Of a stretch of 64,000 bases of DNA, positions 35,666 through 44,417 are shown piece after piece. The position numbers and the translations under genes are program-made. The notes beneath the pieces are model-generated. The model did not search any database, was not told the origin of the DNA, and was given only the letters and a program-made list of their open reading frames with translations. The stretch spans positions 3,968,001 through 4,032,000 of the forward strand of contig OZ241354.1 of assembly GCA_965199945.1 (NCBI GenBank), written 5' to 3'. Each line of letters begins with the position of its first letter. The first letter of the stretch is position 1. Source of the stretch: VXYL01 sp965199945. GTDB taxonomy: Bacteria; Pseudomonadota; Gammaproteobacteria; Pseudomonadales; Azotimanducaceae.

Positions 35666-36292
35666 CTAAGTGGAGACGCGATGCACAGCGGCCGTCGACC
35701 CTTCATGGAAGCGCGGCAGCAGTTCCGCGAAGTTGCAGGGCTTGAAGCTGGCATCGAGCTGGTTGCGCAGGATCTTCTCCCAGGCCGTCCGGCAAGCGCC
35801 GGTGGAGCCGGGCACGGCGAAGATCAACGTGCCGTTCGCCAAGCCGCCAACCGCGCGCGATTGAATGGTGGAACTGCCGATCTCGGCGTAGGAGACCTGC
35901 CGAAACAGTTCCCCGAAACCGTTGATGGTCTTGTCGAACAGCGGCAGCAGCGCTTCCGGCGTGCTGTCCCGTCCCGTGAATCCGGTGCCGCCGGTGGTGA
36001 GCACCACCTGCACTTCCGGCGCGGCGATCCAAGCGCTCGCCACGGCGCGAATCAAGTACACGTCGTCGCGCACGATGCGCCGCTCCGCCAGCCGATGGCC
36101 GGCGGCGGCGAGCTGCTCCGCCAGATAGTCGCCGGAGGTGTCCTCGTCCGGCCCGCGCGTGTCGGAAACGGTGAGCACGGCGATGGCGAGGCCGCTGCCG
36201 TTCGTTGCGCTCGCGTCAGCCGCAACGCCTTCGGCCGCCACCTGATTCGGCACCGCCTTCACGCTGCTGTTCGCGCTTGCCATGACGCGCAT
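35666..36292 (-). CDS. moaB: MoaB/MogA-family molybdenum cofactor protein
   Basis: A 208-residue protein of the MoaB/Mog fold, which adenylates molybdopterin or is related to that step. AIAVLTVSDTRGPDEDTSGD, TTGGTGFTGRDSTPEAL (GTG and RD residues of the active site) and IFAVPGSTGACRTAWEKIL are all in place. The N-terminus has an extra 30-residue serine/alanine-rich stretch. ATGs at 36292 and 36283 are both possible and neither has a good ribosome site. It is first in a minus-strand set with thiolase and fabY. Confidence 0.88.
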   Translation of the reverse strand: MRVMASANSSVKAVPNQVAAEGVAADASATNGSGLAIAVLTVSDTRGPDEDTSGDYLAEQLAAAGHRLAERRIVRDDVYLIRAVASAWIAAPEVQVVLTTGGTGFTGRDSTPEALLPLFDKTINGFGELFRQVSYAEIGSSTIQSRAVGGLANGTLIFAVPGSTGACRTAWEKILRNQLDASFKPCNFAELLPRFHEGSTAAVHRVST

Positions 36293-36396
36293 TGTAGTCG
36301 CGCCGTTGCGGCGCCAGCAAACGCGGCGCTTTGCGCGCCTCGGCTCGTTCGGGGATAGACGATGAGTTGGTCGCCCTGCGGTCTGGCAAGGCGGCG

Positions 36397-37662
36397 TCAC
36401 GGCCCCAGAGCGCCAATCGGAACCACGCCCACCTGATTCTCCTTGCGGGCAGCGTAGCCGTAGCCGTTTGGAACGATCACCGCCAACGCGGCGGGCGGGC
36501 CGTGCGGGCCATCCGACACGCGCGCCGCCAAGCGTTCGAGATTGCGCTCCGCGTCCGCCACCCAGCCTTGGCCGAGTTTGATCTCGAACGCCGCCCAGCG
36601 ACCGTCCGCGGCTTCCACCACGGCGTCCACCTCGAGGCCGCCTTTCTCGCGGTAGTGGAACACTTCGGCGTCCGCCGCCTGGGCGTACACGCGCAGGTCG
36701 CGGATGACCATGGACTCGAACAAGAAGCCCAGGAACTCGGGATCGGCCACCAGCGCCTCTGGCGACGAACGCAGCGCCGCAACCGCCAGCGACGGATCGA
36801 CGAAGTGCCGTATCGGCGAGGAACGCAGCGTGGCGCGGGAGCGCAGATGCGGCGACCAGGCCGGTTGATTCTCCACCACCATCAAGCGCTCCAGGGCGTC
36901 CAGGTACTCCGCAACGGTCTCCGGCTTCATGGCCGGGCCGGCGCCGCCAACGTCCGCCGCCAAGCGGGACATGGCCACTGGCGTGGCGACATTGCGCGCC
37001 ACGGACTGGCAGAGGCGGTGCAACCGTGCCGGGTCCCGCGTCTTGCCGGCGACAGTGGAGACATCCGTGCGTTGGATGTCGGCCAGATAGCCCCGATTCG
37101 CCCGCATCGCGGACTGCGACGGGCTGCCCAGATTGGCCGGCCAGCCGCCGGTGGCGATCAGTTCCGCCAAGTCCGGGAGGGCAAGCTCCGTGGCGGGAGC
37201 GTTCTGGGGCGCCCCGTCGAGCAGCTCCCGCAGCGAAATGGCACCGGTGGAATGACCCATCTCGAACAGCGACATCGGCCGCATGCGCAGCCGCGTGAAA
37301 CGCCCGGCGCCGGTGTGTCGGGTGATGTCGTCGGCTGGCACGGCGGAGCCGGTGAGGATGAACTGGCGCCGAGCGTTGCGCTCGTCGACAGTGCGGCGCA
37401 CGAGATTCCAGATGGCCGGTTCCAGCTGCCACTCGTCGATGAGCCTTGGCGTTGCGCCGGCCAGCAGCAGCGCTGGATCCGCGCCCATCAAACTTCGGGC
37501 GCTGTCGTCTACATCCAGCAACACATGGCTGGCTGCCGCCTCCATGGCGGTGGCCGTCTTCCCCGTCGCCTTGGCACCCTCCACAAGCACGGCGCCGGAA
37601 GCATCCAACAGGGCATCAAGTTCCGCGTCAACGACGCGCCGCAAGTAGGCCGATTCGGACAT
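36397..37662 (-). CDS. AAA ATPase with DUF4143, copy A
   Basis: A 421-residue ATPase. Walker A is AVLVEGAKATGKTATA near residue 25 and the Walker B-like strand is RLIDEWQLEP. The C-terminal DUF4143 module has VDPSLAVAALR, then FLFESMVIRDLRVYA and the nuclease-like GGLEVDAVVEAADGRWAAFEIKLG (here two pieces of a PD-ExK-like strand pattern). Such proteins are common in islands and have no agreed function. A promoter (37669-37697) ends six bases before the ATG, so the transcript may be leaderless. Two other members occur at 50.6 and 55.9 kb. Confidence 0.82.
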   Translation of the reverse strand: MSESAYLRRVVDAELDALLDASGAVLVEGAKATGKTATAMEAAASHVLLDVDDSARSLMGADPALLLAGATPRLIDEWQLEPAIWNLVRRTVDERNARRQFILTGSAVPADDITRHTGAGRFTRLRMRPMSLFEMGHSTGAISLRELLDGAPQNAPATELALPDLAELIATGGWPANLGSPSQSAMRANRGYLADIQRTDVSTVAGKTRDPARLHRLCQSVARNVATPVAMSRLAADVGGAGPAMKPETVAEYLDALERLMVVENQPAWSPHLRSRATLRSSPIRHFVDPSLAVAALRSSPEALVADPEFLGFLFESMVIRDLRVYAQAADAEVFHYREKGGLEVDAVVEAADGRWAAFEIKLGQGWVADAERNLERLAARVSDGPHGPPAALAVIVPNGYGYAARKENQVGVVPIGALGP

Positions 37663-37668
37663 TCCTAC

Positions 37669-37697
37669 ACAATAGTCGATAAACGCCGTTGCAGCAA
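37669..37697 (-). promoter_or_regulatory. Putative leaderless promoter of DUF4143 ATPase A
   Basis: On the minus strand TTGCTG (37697-37692), 17-base spacer, TATTGT (37674-37669). Six bases separate the -10 from the ATG, so transcription would begin at the start codon. Confidence 0.5.
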
Positions 37698-37707
37698 GGC
37701 TTTAGAG

Positions 37708-37835
37708 GTGATTTGGCATCGACCCAAAGGGTGATTTGGCATCGACCCAGGGGGTGATTTGGCACCGATCCAGGGGGTGATTTGGCGCCGATCCAGGGGG
37801 TGATTTGGCATCGATCCAGGGGGTGATTTGGCAAC
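37708..37835. repeat. 23-bp tandem repeat array
   Basis: GTGATTTGGCATCGACCCAG-type units begin at 37708, 37731, 37754, 37777, 37800 and 37823, exactly 23 bp apart: five full copies and a partial sixth. Units differ at a few positions. The unit length is not a multiple of three and no gene spans it. The interval from 37663 to 37975 contains nothing else apart from the promoter of the gene to its left. It might be a set of protein-binding sites or the remnant of a transposon end. Confidence 0.9.
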
Positions 37836-37975
37836 AACGCAGGCGTGCGTTTGTAACGCAACGGCAGTCAGCGCCCATCGCGCCCATCCCCGCGCCCGCC
37901 CCAGACGCCAGCCGCCAGATGCGACGCCGAAGCGAGTAGCATCAAAGACGATTTCAAGCGAAGCGAAGGAGCACC

Positions 37976-39142
37976 ATGAAACCGATCTCCGCGGATTCCC
38001 ATGTCGTCGAGGGCCGCGACGTGTTCACTGGCCTCGCCGAGCGCTTCGGCGACGAAGCGCCGCGCATCATGGACGTCGGCGATCAAGTGGATGCCATCGT
38101 GGTGCCGGCGCGCGGCTTGAAGGGCGTCAGCGTCGCCCGCATGGGCATGGCCGCCACCCGCTTGGCGCGCAACGAGCCGCTCAAGCGCAAGCCCGGCCGC
38201 AAGCCGGACGTCGCCCACATGCAGGATCCGGAGCTGGTGGCGCTGTTCAGCAAGGGCTACGCGGGGATGCGCAAGGGCTTGGTGGACGGTGCCCATCGCT
38301 TCGAGGATCAAGACGTGGACGGCCTTGCCGCCGAGTTCCTCTACCCAGGCTTCTTCGGCATGTTCAGCCTGGCGAACACGGCGCTGCTGGTGGCCCTGCA
38401 GAAGAACTACAACGACTGGCTGCACGACTACGCCAGCGCCGCCAACGGCAGGCTGTTCGGCCTGGCGGCGATTCCCGTGCAAGACCCAGACGCCGCCACC
38501 GCGGAACTCGACCGCGTCATCAAGCTCGGCTTCAAGGGCGGCTGCATCCCCTGCACGTCTCCCGCGGAGCGGCCGTACTTCGACGACGCCTACGAACCAA
38601 TCTGGGCGCGGGCCGAGGAAGCCGGTTTCCCGCTCTCGATGCACGTTGGCACCAACGCCCACGTGCCGAAGGAGCGCCGCGTTCGCCCGTGGCGACCAGA
38701 CGCCATCGCCGACTACGCCGCCACCCAAAGCGCGGTGCAGCGCACCATCGTCGAGTTCATGTGCCGGGGCGTGTGCGAACGGCATCCGAACCTGCGCATC
38801 GTGGTGGCGGAATTCAACGCCGGCTGGATCGCCCACTGGCTGGACCGCGTCGATCAAGGCCTGCAACGGGAGCGCCGCAACATGGCCGAACCCTACGCCG
38901 GCCCGCCGCCCCACGACATCTGGCGCCGCCAGTTCCACGCCACCATCGAAGACGACCGCCCAGCCCTCGCCACCCGCCACCTGATCGGCGTGGACAACCT
39001 CATGTGGGGCTCGGACTACCCGCACACGGACTCGACTTGGCCGTGCTCGCGGGAGGTGCTCGACGAGCTGTTCGCGGACGTGGGCGAAGAGGAGCGGGCG
39101 AAGATTACGCGGGGGAACGTGCGGGCGCTGTACGGGGTGTAG
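37976..39142 (+). CDS. Amidohydrolase-2 family metal-dependent hydrolase
   Basis: A 388-residue TIM-barrel hydrolase of the ACMSD/gamma-resorcylate decarboxylase-like group. ISADSHVVEG opens the chain (the usual metal-binding DxH variant), with AAIPVQDPDAATAELDRVIK and the histidine in PLSMHVGTNAHV, and the catalytic aspartate near the end in LMWGSDYPHTDSTWP. Members hydrolyse or decarboxylate ring acids; the substrate here is unknown. GAAGGAG precedes the ATG. It stands just upstream of the KAP/NACHT/type III operon but is separated by 110 bp and looks metabolic. Confidence 0.82.
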   Translation: MKPISADSHVVEGRDVFTGLAERFGDEAPRIMDVGDQVDAIVVPARGLKGVSVARMGMAATRLARNEPLKRKPGRKPDVAHMQDPELVALFSKGYAGMRKGLVDGAHRFEDQDVDGLAAEFLYPGFFGMFSLANTALLVALQKNYNDWLHDYASAANGRLFGLAAIPVQDPDAATAELDRVIKLGFKGGCIPCTSPAERPYFDDAYEPIWARAEEAGFPLSMHVGTNAHVPKERRVRPWRPDAIADYAATQSAVQRTIVEFMCRGVCERHPNLRIVVAEFNAGWIAHWLDRVDQGLQRERRNMAEPYAGPPPHDIWRRQFHATIEDDRPALATRHLIGVDNLMWGSDYPHTDSTWPCSREVLDELFADVGEEERAKITRGNVRALYGV

Positions 39143-39349
39143 CGGGTTGCACATGCCGCCGAGCGCCGCGCCGCTGTCCATTGGCGGGGCGGCAGCGCCG
39201 AGAGCTTGCGCTATGCTTGCTCGGCGGACTGGCGCGAGCGAAGAACGGCCCCCATGCACAACGACGAACCAACACTGCGCGACCGGCTGCGCCGCAACGC
39301 CCTCATCGAGGAGGTGGGCGAGGCCATCGCAACGTGCAAGCCGCCGTAG

Positions 39350-40630
39350 GTGTTCGGCGTGCATGGCGATTGGGGGCTTGGCAAGACGAGCTTCCTGCAT
39401 CAGGTGCGCTGGTATCTGACGGGCGACAATCCGCAGGCGCTCGAAGAAAAGAACGCACCCAAGAAGGCCATCCACAGAGAACGGGTTCAGTCCATCTGGT
39501 TCGATGCGTGGCGCTACCACGCCGAGGCTGTGCCGGTCGTGGCGCTGCTGCAAGAGATGCGGGCGCAACTGGCACAACAAGGCTCGAAGAAGCTGGCGGT
39601 CAAGAGGCTCAGCGAGGTGGCCTTTCGCGGCACGCTGCTTTCGTTGGATGAACTCACGAAGAAGATCGGCTTCCAATACGCCAAGTTCGAGCAGGCCAGC
39701 CGCCAGTGGGATGCGGAGAATCTCGCCGCCACGTTGCCATCCGAGTCGCTGCGAAAGAATCTGCAGGAGACCATTCGGCTGCTCTTGCCGGAGGCGGACA
39801 AACAAGAGGGGAACGAGGGCACGTCTCGGTTGGTCGTCTTCGTGGACGACTTGGACCGCTGCGAACCCGAGGCGGCGTACCGGCTGCTGGAAGGATTGAA
39901 GGTCTATCTCACGCTCGACAACTGCGTCTTCGTGCTCGGCTTGAACCAGAAGGCGGTGGAAGGCGCCATTGCCAACCGGCTGGCCGGCGGGCTGACCGAC
40001 GAGGACGCGAGGCAAGACGCCCAAGCGCGGGCGGCGTCCTACTTGGAGAAAATCTGCCAGAACGTGTGGCATCTGCCCATCCCCGACGCGCCCGGCCAGC
40101 TCCTGTGCGAACTCGTTGCGGACGGCGGCAATGTTCCTTCGCATCAAATCGGTTGGCTGAGGGAAGTCGTCGGCCAGCGCCGGTGCCTGCCGCCGAACCC
40201 GCGCAAGCTCAAGGGCCTCGCCAATCTGGTGGTTCGTCTGTTTGCGCGCCTGCCCAGCCACATCGACGAGGGCCGAGACAACCTAGGGCGAGAGGCGGTG
40301 CAGAACCTGCTGATGGTCGCGTACATCCATCAGTTCCATCACGACCTCTACGTGCGCTGGCAGGCCAATCCCGACGACCTCTACGACGCCATCGGCAAGT
40401 GGTGCCGCGGGGGCGAGCCGGCGCTAGACGTTCTGGAGGCCCTCCAACTGCCTGTTGCCCCCGCTTCAGGCGGTCCTGAAGATGCCGAGGATGAGGCAGG
40501 AATCGACCAGAACACGTTCCCCGACCCGACCGCTGCCAACGTCTTCTGGATTCAGGACATCGTGCGCGACATGTCCGAGTCCGCCGCGACCGCCCTATAC
40601 GCGACGTATCTGCAGGCGAAACTCCCATGA
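39350..40630 (+). CDS. KAP-family P-loop NTPase, 5' part cut off by an in-frame TAG
   Basis: KAP NTPase of 426 residues as drawn from a GTG at 39350. Walker A is VFGVHGDWGLGKTSFL, directly at the start, and Walker B is RLVVFVDDLDRCEPEAAYRL, the KAP signature. The same frame extends upstream to an ATG at 39254 and encodes MHNDEPTLRDRLRRNALIEE and eleven more residues, then a TAG (39347-39349), then this GTG. Relatives normally read through this point with no break, so a CAG-type codon probably mutated. Re-initiation at the GTG would give a protein with an intact P-loop. KAP proteins include phage-exclusion and membrane-linked NTPases. The stop overlaps the NACHT gene start (ATGA). Confidence 0.75.
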   Translation: MFGVHGDWGLGKTSFLHQVRWYLTGDNPQALEEKNAPKKAIHRERVQSIWFDAWRYHAEAVPVVALLQEMRAQLAQQGSKKLAVKRLSEVAFRGTLLSLDELTKKIGFQYAKFEQASRQWDAENLAATLPSESLRKNLQETIRLLLPEADKQEGNEGTSRLVVFVDDLDRCEPEAAYRLLEGLKVYLTLDNCVFVLGLNQKAVEGAIANRLAGGLTDEDARQDAQARAASYLEKICQNVWHLPIPDAPGQLLCELVADGGNVPSHQIGWLREVVGQRRCLPPNPRKLKGLANLVVRLFARLPSHIDEGRDNLGREAVQNLLMVAYIHQFHHDLYVRWQANPDDLYDAIGKWCRGGEPALDVLEALQLPVAPASGGPEDAEDEAGIDQNTFPDPTAANVFWIQDIVRDMSESAATALYATYLQAKLP

Positions 40631-42786
40631 CGCGCCGCCGCTTCGACGACCTTTCCGTCGTGGAACTCTTCGACAATCCACCGCTGCGGGAATACCTCGC
40701 CAGGGTTCAGAAGCGGCACGACTCCATTCGCCTGCTCGGCTTGCCGGACCTCCGCGACCGCCCGAGCGTTTTCATCAAGTCCATGTTCGTGTCGCCACTG
40801 CTCTCTAAGCGCCCGATCTCCGTGGATGCCGATCCCAATGATTGGCTAAAAGGGTGCGAGAGCGTCTACGCGCCCCTTGACCAACACGGGCGCCTGGTGC
40901 TGCTTGGTGACCCGGGCGTAGGAAAGACGACACTGTTGGATTACCTGACGTGGCTGCTCACGTTCGCTGGGCGACTTTCGCCCCTCATCAAGCGATTCGG
41001 CTGGGTGTTGCCCGTGCCGATGGTGCTGCGCGAACTCGAGCTTGAGTCGGTCACCACATTCGACGGCTTGCTGCAAGCGTTCCTGCGCCAGCCCGTCGGC
41101 GAACCACTGCAAGAGGGCGACTACCTGCGCGACAGGTTGGCGGAAGGACGGGCGCTGGTCATGCTGGACGGCATTGACGAGCTCGGCGGCAAAGACGCGC
41201 GGCACCGCTTGCGGGAAGCCGTGTTCGACGGCATGAAGCGCTATCCAGACTGTCTCTGGCTGCTCACCTCGCGCATTGTGGGGTACGGTGAAGTGCCGTT
41301 TGAGGGCGCTGGCCGACCGAGGCACGAGCAGAACGACGCCGCCCGGGATCTCGACGCCGCCAAGATCCGCAAGCGCTACATCGCCCCGTTCGACGACGGA
41401 CGAATCAAGGTGTTCGCGCAGAAGTGGTACGTTGTGCGCGACTTGGACAGCGCCCAAGCTGGCAGGCACGACGACTTGGTAGCCGCCATCCGCAAGGACG
41501 CAGCATTGCGGCGGCTCGCCCGCGTGCCCAACGTGCTGGCGCTGATGGCGCTGATACACCGCATCGATGCCACCTTGCCGCAAGAGAAGTGGCTGCTCTA
41601 CGAACGCACTGCCGAGGCGTATCTGCTGTCCATCGACCGGTCCCGAGGCTTGAGCGACGGCACCCACGACCTGCTGCGCAAGAAGATGTTGCTTGGCCGA
41701 GTGGGCTTCGAGATGCAATGCCGGCGCGAGCAGGGCTGCGATGAGGATTTGCTGGCGCGACGCGACGATGTTCTGCACTGGCTCGGCAGCGAAATGGAGC
41801 GCACCAAAGCGCCCGCCGACACGCCCGCCCCGGAGGAGTTTCTTTCGTTCGTTGGTCGCAGGAGCGGCTTGTTCGTGCCTAGAAGCGACGATCTGTACGC
41901 TTTCCGCCACTTCTCCTTCCAGGAGTACTTCGCCGCGGCGGCCCTCGCCATCGAGGTTACCGGCTTCTCGTGGGCCAAGAACGGTCGCTCATCCTTGGGT
42001 TTCAATCGAACCGACCTCGCCGGCTGGGCGCGACAACGCAGCTGGCTGGAGACCTTCTGCTTCCTCTTCGAAATGCTGGCCGATAAACCGGAGTGGCACA
42101 ACGAACTGGCGAAGTGCGTCTTTGGTGGGGAGTTTTCCGACCTCGCGGAGTTGGAGGCCAGCGATGAGCTCTTCAATCTCGCCCACTTAGCGGCCCGCCT
42201 TGTGGTCAATCCTCACTCCGGGCTTAGCCTTCGAGAACGTACGCAGGCAATCAGGTGGTGCGTCGGCGCACAAATCAAATGCTCTGACTACCACTTTCGA
42301 GAGACAGGATATAGCGCTGACTTCTCCCTTTTGGGCGTGCTGATGGCGAAGGACGCGCAGTTGTGCATGAGTGTGATGACATCAATCCGCGACCTGTGGT
42401 CGAAAACGACGGATTGTCTGGCGTTGAAAATTCTAGACTTGCGCGGTGCCAACATGGTAGATCTGTGTCAAGTTGGAGAATTACCGTACATCGACATCTT
42501 GATCCTGACGGACACCGGTGTGGAAGATGTGCAGCGAGTTGCTGCACTGGACACGCTCGCGGTTCTTGAGCTAGACGGCACTGCGATTCGGGACCTCACG
42601 CCGCTTGGCGAGGCGCATCAACTTAAATTACTAAGCATAGAGCGAACACGCATTAAGGACGTCGCGCCGCTGAGACGTCTTCATCGCCTCGAAGTGCTGT
42701 TACTCTCCGGGACTTTGGTCTCCCCCGAAGCAATGGCAAGTCTTCAAGATTCCCTTCCTAACTGTAGAGTGATAAGGAATTTCTGA
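40627..42786 (+). CDS. NACHT-type STAND NTPase with C-terminal leucine-rich repeats
   Basis: A 719-residue STAND NTPase. Walker A is LVLLGDPGVGKTTLLDYL near residue 90, Walker B ALVMLDGIDELGG near 178, and a sensor strand LWLLTSRIVGY follows. The helical domain ends in YAFRHFSFQEYFAAAALA, the FxHxxFQEY motif of bacterial NACHT proteins. The last 130 residues hold four leucine-rich repeats (LKILDLRGANM, LILTDTGVEDV, LELDGTAIRDLTPL, LSIERTRIKDVAPL), probably the sensing surface. Bacterial NACHT proteins are known antiphage sensors. No separate effector domain is obvious in the first 80 residues. It overlaps the KAP gene and ends two bases before mod. The 3' part is more AT-rich than the rest. 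Confidence 0.85.
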   Translation: MTRRRFDDLSVVELFDNPPLREYLARVQKRHDSIRLLGLPDLRDRPSVFIKSMFVSPLLSKRPISVDADPNDWLKGCESVYAPLDQHGRLVLLGDPGVGKTTLLDYLTWLLTFAGRLSPLIKRFGWVLPVPMVLRELELESVTTFDGLLQAFLRQPVGEPLQEGDYLRDRLAEGRALVMLDGIDELGGKDARHRLREAVFDGMKRYPDCLWLLTSRIVGYGEVPFEGAGRPRHEQNDAARDLDAAKIRKRYIAPFDDGRIKVFAQKWYVVRDLDSAQAGRHDDLVAAIRKDAALRRLARVPNVLALMALIHRIDATLPQEKWLLYERTAEAYLLSIDRSRGLSDGTHDLLRKKMLLGRVGFEMQCRREQGCDEDLLARRDDVLHWLGSEMERTKAPADTPAPEEFLSFVGRRSGLFVPRSDDLYAFRHFSFQEYFAAAALAIEVTGFSWAKNGRSSLGFNRTDLAGWARQRSWLETFCFLFEMLADKPEWHNELAKCVFGGEFSDLAELEASDELFNLAHLAARLVVNPHSGLSLRERTQAIRWCVGAQIKCSDYHFRETGYSADFSLLGVLMAKDAQLCMSVMTSIRDLWSKTTDCLALKILDLRGANMVDLCQVGELPYIDILILTDTGVEDVQRVAALDTLAVLELDGTAIRDLTPLGEAHQLKLLSIERTRIKDVAPLRRLHRLEVLLLSGTLVSPEAMASLQDSLPNCRVIRNF

Positions 42787-42788
42787 GC

Positions 42789-44417
42789 ATGACTTCCCTC
42801 CACTTCAAGGGCCGCGTCTTCGTTGAGAACCTGCATCTCGCCGTGCCGTATCATGAGTTGACGCCGGTGCGGGGGAAGGGGCTTTCGAAGCCGGTGAGTT
42901 TGCATGACAACCTGGTTGTGCATGGCGACAATCTGGCGGGGTTGAAGGCGCTGTTGCCGGCGTATCATGGGAAGGTGAAGTGCATCTACATCGACCCGCC
43001 GTACAACACTGGGAACGAAGGCTGGGCCTACAACGACCGCGTGAACTCGCCGATGATGAAGGACTGGTTCGGCAAGGTGGTGGATCGGGACGACCTGACC
43101 CGCCACGACAAGTGGTGCTGCATGATGCTGCCGCGGCTGAAGCTGCTGCGGGAGTTGCTGCGCGACGACGGGGCGATCTTCGTGTCGATTGACGACAACG
43201 AAGTACACAGACTGCGGAGCTTGATGGACGAGGTGTTTGGGGAGGAGAACTTTATCGCCACGATCATCTGGCACAAGATGGACAGCCCAAAGAACACCGC
43301 TCGGCACTTCAGCGAGGACCATGACTATGTGCTGGTGGTGGCGCGCGACGCGGAGTACTGGCGGCCCAATCCTGTGTCTCGGTCTGACCAAATGTTGGCT
43401 CGCTACAAGAACCCGGATGAGGACTCGCGAGGGCCGTGGTTGTTGAGCGATCTTGCCGCTCGAAACCAGTATGACAGAGGACGCTATCCCATCGTAACGC
43501 CGTCTGGACGCACTATCGAAGGCCCGCCCGCGGGGAGCTACTGGAGGGTTAGCAAGGAGCGATTTGAGGAGCTTCGGACGGATGGTCGCATTTGGTGGGG
43601 CAAGGGCGGCAACAATCGCCCGGGCATCAAGCGATTCCTTTCTGAGGTACGAGAGGGCGTGGTTCCACAGACACTGTGGCCATGGAAGGGTGCGGGCAGC
43701 ACGAGAAATGCGAAGCAGGAGTTCAGCCAGGTCATGGCGCTTGGGCCTTCCGAGGATGCCTTCGTAACGCCTAAGCCTTCCAAGCTGGTCAAGCGAATCG
43801 TCGAGATCGCCACCGACAAGGACTCCATCGTCCTGGACTCCTTCGCCGGCTCCGGCACCACAGCCCACGCCGTGCTCGCCCTCAACAAGGAAGACGGCGG
43901 CGACCGACGCTTCATCCTCGTCGAGTGCGAGGAGTACGCGGACGCCATCACCGCCGAGCGGGTGCGCCGCGTCATCAAGGGCGTGCCGTCCGCCAAGGAC
44001 GAGGCACTGCGCGAAGGGTTGGGCGGCACGTTCAGCTACTTCAAGCTGGGCAAGCCGATGCGGAAGGAATCCATGCTGGAGCGCGGCAAGCTGCCGAGCT
44101 ACGAACGGCTGGCGGCGTACATCTTCTTCACTGCCACCGGCGAGGAATTCGACGCGGCCAAGATGCGGCCGGAGCGCCACTTCATCGGCCGCAGCCGCAA
44201 CTACGACGTGTTCCTCATCTACGCGGACGACTTCGAGCAGTTGAAGGACATGGCGCTGACCATGGACGTCGCCCGCAAGCTCTCGCGGGCCAAGCGTCCG
44301 AAGCTGGTGTTCGCGCCCACGAAGTACCTCGATCGGGAGTTCCTGCACCAGTACGGCATCACCTTCCAGCAACTGCCGTTCGAGATCTACGAAACGGTGG
44401 ATCGGCTCGGGCGATGA
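42789..44417 (+). CDS. mod: Type III restriction-modification methyltransferase (Mod)
   Basis: A 542-residue beta-class DNA adenine methyltransferase, where the catalytic motif IV IYIDPPYNTGNE (near residue 67) precedes the AdoMet motif I DSFAGSGTTAHAVL (near 347). The region between them, about residues 180-330, is the target recognition part. It would methylate one strand of an asymmetric site and give specificity to the Res subunit. The C-terminal end reads EIYETVDRLGR and overlaps the Res start by ATGA. The start follows the NACHT stop by two bases, so all four genes of the operon are coupled. Confidence 0.92.
   Translation: MTSLHFKGRVFVENLHLAVPYHELTPVRGKGLSKPVSLHDNLVVHGDNLAGLKALLPAYHGKVKCIYIDPPYNTGNEGWAYNDRVNSPMMKDWFGKVVDRDDLTRHDKWCCMMLPRLKLLRELLRDDGAIFVSIDDNEVHRLRSLMDEVFGEENFIATIIWHKMDSPKNTARHFSEDHDYVLVVARDAEYWRPNPVSRSDQMLARYKNPDEDSRGPWLLSDLAARNQYDRGRYPIVTPSGRTIEGPPAGSYWRVSKERFEELRTDGRIWWGKGGNNRPGIKRFLSEVREGVVPQTLWPWKGAGSTRNAKQEFSQVMALGPSEDAFVTPKPSKLVKRIVEIATDKDSIVLDSFAGSGTTAHAVLALNKEDGGDRRFILVECEEYADAITAERVRRVIKGVPSAKDEALREGLGGTFSYFKLGKPMRKESMLERGKLPSYERLAAYIFFTATGEEFDAAKMRPERHFIGRSRNYDVFLIYADDFEQLKDMALTMDVARKLSRAKRPKLVFAPTKYLDREFLHQYGITFQQLPFEIYETVDRLGR

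Noticed and set aside
37708..37835. CRISPR array
   Set aside because: The 23-bp units are directly adjacent with no unique spacers and no cas genes are present.
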